Shown here: positions 6,269-8,895 of the stretch, piece by piece
Layout of the letters: each line of letters starts with the position of its first letter
Position numbering within the stretch: position 1 is the stretch's first letter
NCBI GenBank assembly: GCA_902765975.1
Contig: CACXBO010000089.1
Location: forward strand, 1-8,895
Reading direction: 5' to 3'
DNA length: 8,895 nucleotides
DNA from: Oscillospiraceae bacterium
Lineage (GTDB): Bacteria; Bacillota; Clostridia; Oscillospirales; Oscillospiraceae
Position numbers and translations under genes: made by a program
The notes under the pieces: generated by a model
Told to the model about the DNA's origin: nothing
Seen by the model: only the letters and a program-made list of their open reading frames with translations
The model's database searches: none

Positions 6269-7747
6269 ATGAGTAAAAAAGAAAAAAGGACGGCGGGCAT
6301 TCTTATGCCGCTCGCCTCTCTCCCCTCCGACGAAGGCGTCGGCGGAATGGGCGACGAGGCGTACCGCTTCATTGACATAGCCGCCGATATGGGCTTCTCC
6401 GTCTGGCAGCTCCTGCCTCTCAACCCGCTCGGCTTCGGCAACAGCCCCTATCAGCCCTACTCCTCCTTCGCCGGCGACGAGATATACGTTAGTCTTGCTA
6501 TGCTCCAAAGGGACGGATACCTCCCGGAGGGCTTCGAGCCATACGCTTGCACAGGCGACGCGGACAGGATAGACTATCCTGCGGCCCGCGAGTATAAGGA
6601 GAAGTATCTCCGTATCGCCGCGAAGAATTTCTACGCGAAAAACAGTGAGAAAAAGGCGTTCAGCGCCTTTGCCGCCCAGGACTGGGTTTATAAGTTCGGC
6701 GTTTTCCTCGCGCTCAAGAGTCAGAACGGAATGCGCGCGTGGAACGAATGGCCTGTCGAGCAGCGCGACTGGATAATCGACGGGAAATATGACCTCACGC
6801 ATCTCAAGGATGAGATAGACTACGGCGTCTTCGTCCAGTATATGTTCTATAAGCAGTGGATGAAGATTAAGAAATACGCCAACTCGAAGAAGCTTAAGCT
6901 TATGGGCGACGTGCCCTTCTATGTGGGCATCGACTCGCTCGACGTATGGTCCGGGCGCAAAAACTTTCTTCTTAACAAGGACGGGCATCCCGATTTCATC
7001 GCCGGCGTTCCGCCCGACATCTTCAACGACGACGGGCAGCGCTGGGGCAACCCGATATACGACTGGGACTACATTAAGGCGGACGGCTTTAAATTCTGGC
7101 TCGATCGCTTCGGCTACAACGCCGGTCTCTTCGACATACTCCGCATCGACCATTTCCGCGCCTTCGACACCTTCTGGAAAGTGCCCTCCTCCTGCCCGAC
7201 CGCGAGGGACGGGGTCTGGGTCAAGGCGCCCGGCTTTGAGTTCTTCCATCTGCTCTATGAGAAGATGCCGGATATAAAGATAGTCGCTGAGGATCTCGGC
7301 GGCGACGACGTGCCCGGAGTTATCGCGCTGCGCGAGGGCTTCGATCTTATGGGAATGAACGTCGCAAACTTTACGATATTCTCAAAGGTGCCGACCGTTG
7401 TGCATCAGCTCATCTACACCGGAACTCACGATAACGAGACCGTTCTCGGCTGGTATCAGAGCATGGACGAGGCGGGACGCAAGGTGTTCCGCTCCAAGCT
7501 TAAGGGCTTCGGGTCGCCTCACGAGCATATTGCCAAGAGGATGCTGCGCTATGTTTTCGGTTCGGTCTGCGCTATGGCTATCGTCCCTGTCGCCGACATA
7601 CTCTGTCTCGACAACCGCGCCAAGTTAAACAGCCCCGGCACTGTGGGCTCTCCCAACTGGGAGTGGAGGCTTTCGAGCTTCTCTCCGCTTAAAAAGAAGG
7701 TCAAATTCATCAGAGAGCTGCTTATAGAAACAAAAAGAGCGAAATAA
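6269..7747 (+). CDS. malQ: 4-alpha-glucanotransferase (amylomaltase, GH77)
   Basis: Cytoplasmic enzyme that transfers alpha-1,4-glucan segments between maltodextrins, releasing glucose and making longer chains that GlgP can attack. The 492 residues match the usual compact bacterial length of about 490-500. Motifs in order: MPLASLPSDEGVGGMG near the start, WQLLPLNPLGFGNSPYQPYSSFAG, GDVPFYVGIDSLDVW, GVPPDIFNDDGQRWGNPIYDW, the nucleophile region LRIDHFRAF (D294), the acid/base IVAEDLGG (E341), and YTGTHDNET with the transition-state stabilising Asp (D388). D294 and E341 correspond to D293 and E340 of the Thermus aquaticus enzyme. D388 falls about eight residues short of the expected spacing, because the loop before YTGTHDN is shortened. 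The C-terminal motif AKLNSPGTVGSPNWEWRL is intact. It probably shares a transcript with glgP, 78 bases upstream, and ends before paired terminators. Confidence 0.95.
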   Translation: MSKKEKRTAGILMPLASLPSDEGVGGMGDEAYRFIDIAADMGFSVWQLLPLNPLGFGNSPYQPYSSFAGDEIYVSLAMLQRDGYLPEGFEPYACTGDADRIDYPAAREYKEKYLRIAAKNFYAKNSEKKAFSAFAAQDWVYKFGVFLALKSQNGMRAWNEWPVEQRDWIIDGKYDLTHLKDEIDYGVFVQYMFYKQWMKIKKYANSKKLKLMGDVPFYVGIDSLDVWSGRKNFLLNKDGHPDFIAGVPPDIFNDDGQRWGNPIYDWDYIKADGFKFWLDRFGYNAGLFDILRIDHFRAFDTFWKVPSSCPTARDGVWVKAPGFEFFHLLYEKMPDIKIVAEDLGGDDVPGVIALREGFDLMGMNVANFTIFSKVPTVVHQLIYTGTHDNETVLGWYQSMDEAGRKVFRSKLKGFGSPHEHIAKRMLRYVFGSVCAMAIVPVADILCLDNRAKLNSPGTVGSPNWEWRLSSFSPLKKKVKFIRELLIETKRAK

Positions 7748-7780
7748 AACAAGCCCGGAGCCAAAAACGGCTCCGGGCTT
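7748..7780 (-). terminator. terminator for the convergent ABC ATPase gene
   Basis: AAGCCCGGAGCC (7751-7762) and GGCTCCGGGCTT (7769-7780) form a perfect 12-bp stem with an AAAAAC loop. On the minus strand the stem is followed by GTTTTATTTC, a U-rich tail that overlaps the end of malQ. On the plus strand no T-run follows, so this hairpin mainly serves leftward transcripts. Confidence 0.8.
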
Positions 7781-7787
7781 ATGAGTA

Positions 7788-7824
7788 AAGAAGCGGGGAT
7801 GACTCCCCGCTTCTTATTATTTGG
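7788..7824 (+). terminator. terminator for glgP-malQ
   Basis: AAGAAGCGGGGA (7788-7799) and TCCCCGCTTCTT (7804-7815) form a perfect 12-bp stem with a TGAC loop. ATTATTTGG follows on the plus strand as a T-rich tail. It lies beyond the first hairpin when read from malQ and just after the stop of the convergent ATPase gene at 7831. Confidence 0.8.
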
Positions 7825-7830
7825 TTACTG

Positions 7831-8895
7831 TCAGTTGAGAAGGTTCTCTGTGGTCTCGGGATCGAAGAAGTGCATAACCTTTCCGGAGAAGGTGACGTAG
7901 ATCTTCTTGCCTGCGACGAGCTCTTCTCTGTCCTTCGGATCGAGGGTGATAGTCGGGACTCTGACGATAAGGCGGGTGCCGTCTTCGGTGTAGACGTGGA
8001 GATGAAGCTCGGAGCCCATCATTTCGTTTACCTCGAGGGAGCACGGGATCGCGTTCTTATCGTGGGTGAGGGTGATGTGCTCGGGACGGACGCCGAGGGC
8101 TATGTCGCAGTCCTTAACGCCCTTCTTCGCAAGAGCCTCGCCCTTTGAGCCGTCGACCTCAAGCTTGACGCCGAAGGGCTTGACAAAGTACTTGCCGCCC
8201 TCGCGGGTGAGCTGAGTCTTGATGATGTTCATCTGAGGCGCTCCGATGAAGCCGGCGACGAAGAGGTTCTTCGGCATCTCAAAGACCTCGGTAGGCGTTC
8301 CGACCTGCTGGATGTAGCCGTCCTTCATTATTACGATGCGGTCGCCGAGAGTCATAGCCTCGGTCTGATCGTGGGTAACGTATACGAAGGTGGTGTCCAG
8401 CTTCTGGCGGAGAAGGATTATCTCGGCGCGCATCTGGTTACGGAGCTTTGCGTCGAGGTTGGAGAGCGGCTCGTCCATAAGGAACACCTTGGAGTGACGC
8501 ACCATGGCGCGGCCGATGGCGACGCGCTGACGCTGGCCTCCGGAGAGGGCGCGCGGCTTGCGCATGAGGTATTCCGTTATGCCGAGTATCTCGGCTGCGT
8601 TGGTGACCTTATCGTAGATCTCGTCCTCGGGCCTCTTCTGGAGGCGGAGTGAGAAGGCGATATTGTCGTAAACGGTCATGTGCGGATAGAGCGCGTAGTT
8701 CTGGAAGACCATCGCGATATTTCTATCCTTCGGCTGGAGGTCGTTAACGACCTCGCCGTCGATCTCGATAGTGCCGTCGGAGATGTCCTCGAGGCCCGCG
8801 ATCATACGGAGGGTGGTGGACTTGCCGCAGCCGGAGGGTCCGACGAAGACCACGAATTCCTTATCCTTTATCTCGAGGTCGAAGTCGTGCACGGC
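7831..8895 (-). CDS. ugpC: sugar ABC importer ATP-binding protein (MsmX/MsmK/UgpC type), N-terminus outside window
   Basis: Cytoplasmic ATPase that powers a CUT1-type carbohydrate importer. The frame is open through the right edge (Ala, then Val codon GTG at 8890-8892), so 354 residues are visible and about 20-25 N-terminal ones are missing. The GTG is an internal Val, since the family reads AV.DFNLDI at this point. Seen in order: Walker A GPSGCGKST, Q-loop MVFQNYALYPHM, ABC signature LSGGQRQRVA, Walker B VFLMDEPLSNLDA, H-loop VTHDQTEAM, and a C-terminal regulatory domain (from about GAPQMN) with GVRPEH. The long C-terminal domain marks the MalK/MsmK/UgpC group. In Firmicutes such an ATPase often serves several importers, and no permease or binding protein is in the window. 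The convergent glgP-malQ pair makes maltodextrin a plausible substrate, but this is only inferred. Confidence 0.93.
   Translation of the reverse strand, partial: AVHDFDLEIKDKEFVVFVGPSGCGKSTTLRMIAGLEDISDGTIEIDGEVVNDLQPKDRNIAMVFQNYALYPHMTVYDNIAFSLRLQKRPEDEIYDKVTNAAEILGITEYLMRKPRALSGGQRQRVAIGRAMVRHSKVFLMDEPLSNLDAKLRNQMRAEIILLRQKLDTTFVYVTHDQTEAMTLGDRIVIMKDGYIQQVGTPTEVFEMPKNLFVAGFIGAPQMNIIKTQLTREGGKYFVKPFGVKLEVDGSKGEALAKKGVKDCDIALGVRPEHITLTHDKNAIPCSLEVNEMMGSELHLHVYTEDGTRLIVRVPTITLDPKDREELVAGKKIYVTFSGKVMHFFDPETTENLLN

Noticed and set aside
4724..7249. An 841-codon open frame on the minus strand, antisense to glgP and malQ
   Set aside because: It lies opposite two unmistakable GT35 and GH77 genes. 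Its translation is a low-complexity mix of Val, Gly, Glu and Leu with no recognisable domain, as expected from the complement of GC-rich coding DNA.
8890..8892. GTG as a start codon of the ABC ATPase
   Set aside because: The frame continues to the window edge, and the family has about 20-25 residues before this point, including the first beta strands of the nucleotide-binding domain. The codon is an internal Val.
1..8895. Mobile elements, CRISPR arrays, tRNA or riboswitches
   Set aside because: No transposase or integrase motifs, no spaced direct repeats and no cloverleaf-like sequence were seen by eye. The non-coding gaps are all under about 140 bases and are explained by promoters, ribosome sites and hairpins.

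Overview
The window (8895 bases) looks like chromosomal DNA of a fairly GC-rich member of the Firmicutes, most likely an uncultured or gut-type Clostridia (Oscillospiraceae-like). This is inferred from AGGAGG-type ribosome binding sites, a clostridial-type short glycogen phosphorylase, an MsmX/UgpC-type sugar ATPase and a cupin-AraC regulator. No single marker fixes the genus. I find no tRNA, rRNA, CRISPR array, IS element or phage gene. All seven protein genes have close, well-known families.

Left part (1-2163): the end of a surface-polysaccharide locus on the + strand. A 5'-truncated wecC (UDP-ManNAc dehydrogenase) is followed 18 bases later by a complete wecB (UDP-GlcNAc 2-epimerase). Together they convert UDP-GlcNAc to UDP-ManNAc and then to UDP-ManNAcA for a capsule or wall polymer. 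wecC has visibly lower GC and different codon choice from everything downstream, which suggests a mosaic or acquired polysaccharide cluster. A long hairpin flanked by an A-tract and a T-tract closes the locus.

Middle (2165-3802, - strand): an AraC-family regulator with an N-terminal cupin, then a membrane-anchored cyclophilin that has a good sigma-A-type promoter of its own at the end of the regulator gene. The regulator is divergent from the carbohydrate genes across about 140 bases that hold mirrored TGTACAAT boxes and a small palindrome, so it is a candidate controller of them.

Right part (3941-8895): alpha-glucan catabolism. glgP (GT35 phosphorylase) and malQ (GH77 4-alpha-glucanotransferase) run on the + strand, separated by a strong hairpin without a U-tract. 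Convergent to them is the ATPase of a sugar ABC importer, cut off at its N-terminus by the window edge. Two adjacent perfect 12-bp hairpins separate the converging units. Working model: the ATPase energises uptake of oligosaccharides (possibly maltodextrins), MalQ rearranges short glucans, and GlgP phosphorolyses chains to glucose-1-phosphate. Stored glycogen would feed the same pair.

I found no convincing new biological system. The points most worth a second look are the composition break at wecC/wecB, the start site of the AraC gene, the divergent regulatory region, the intercistronic hairpin and a shortened catalytic-region loop in MalQ.
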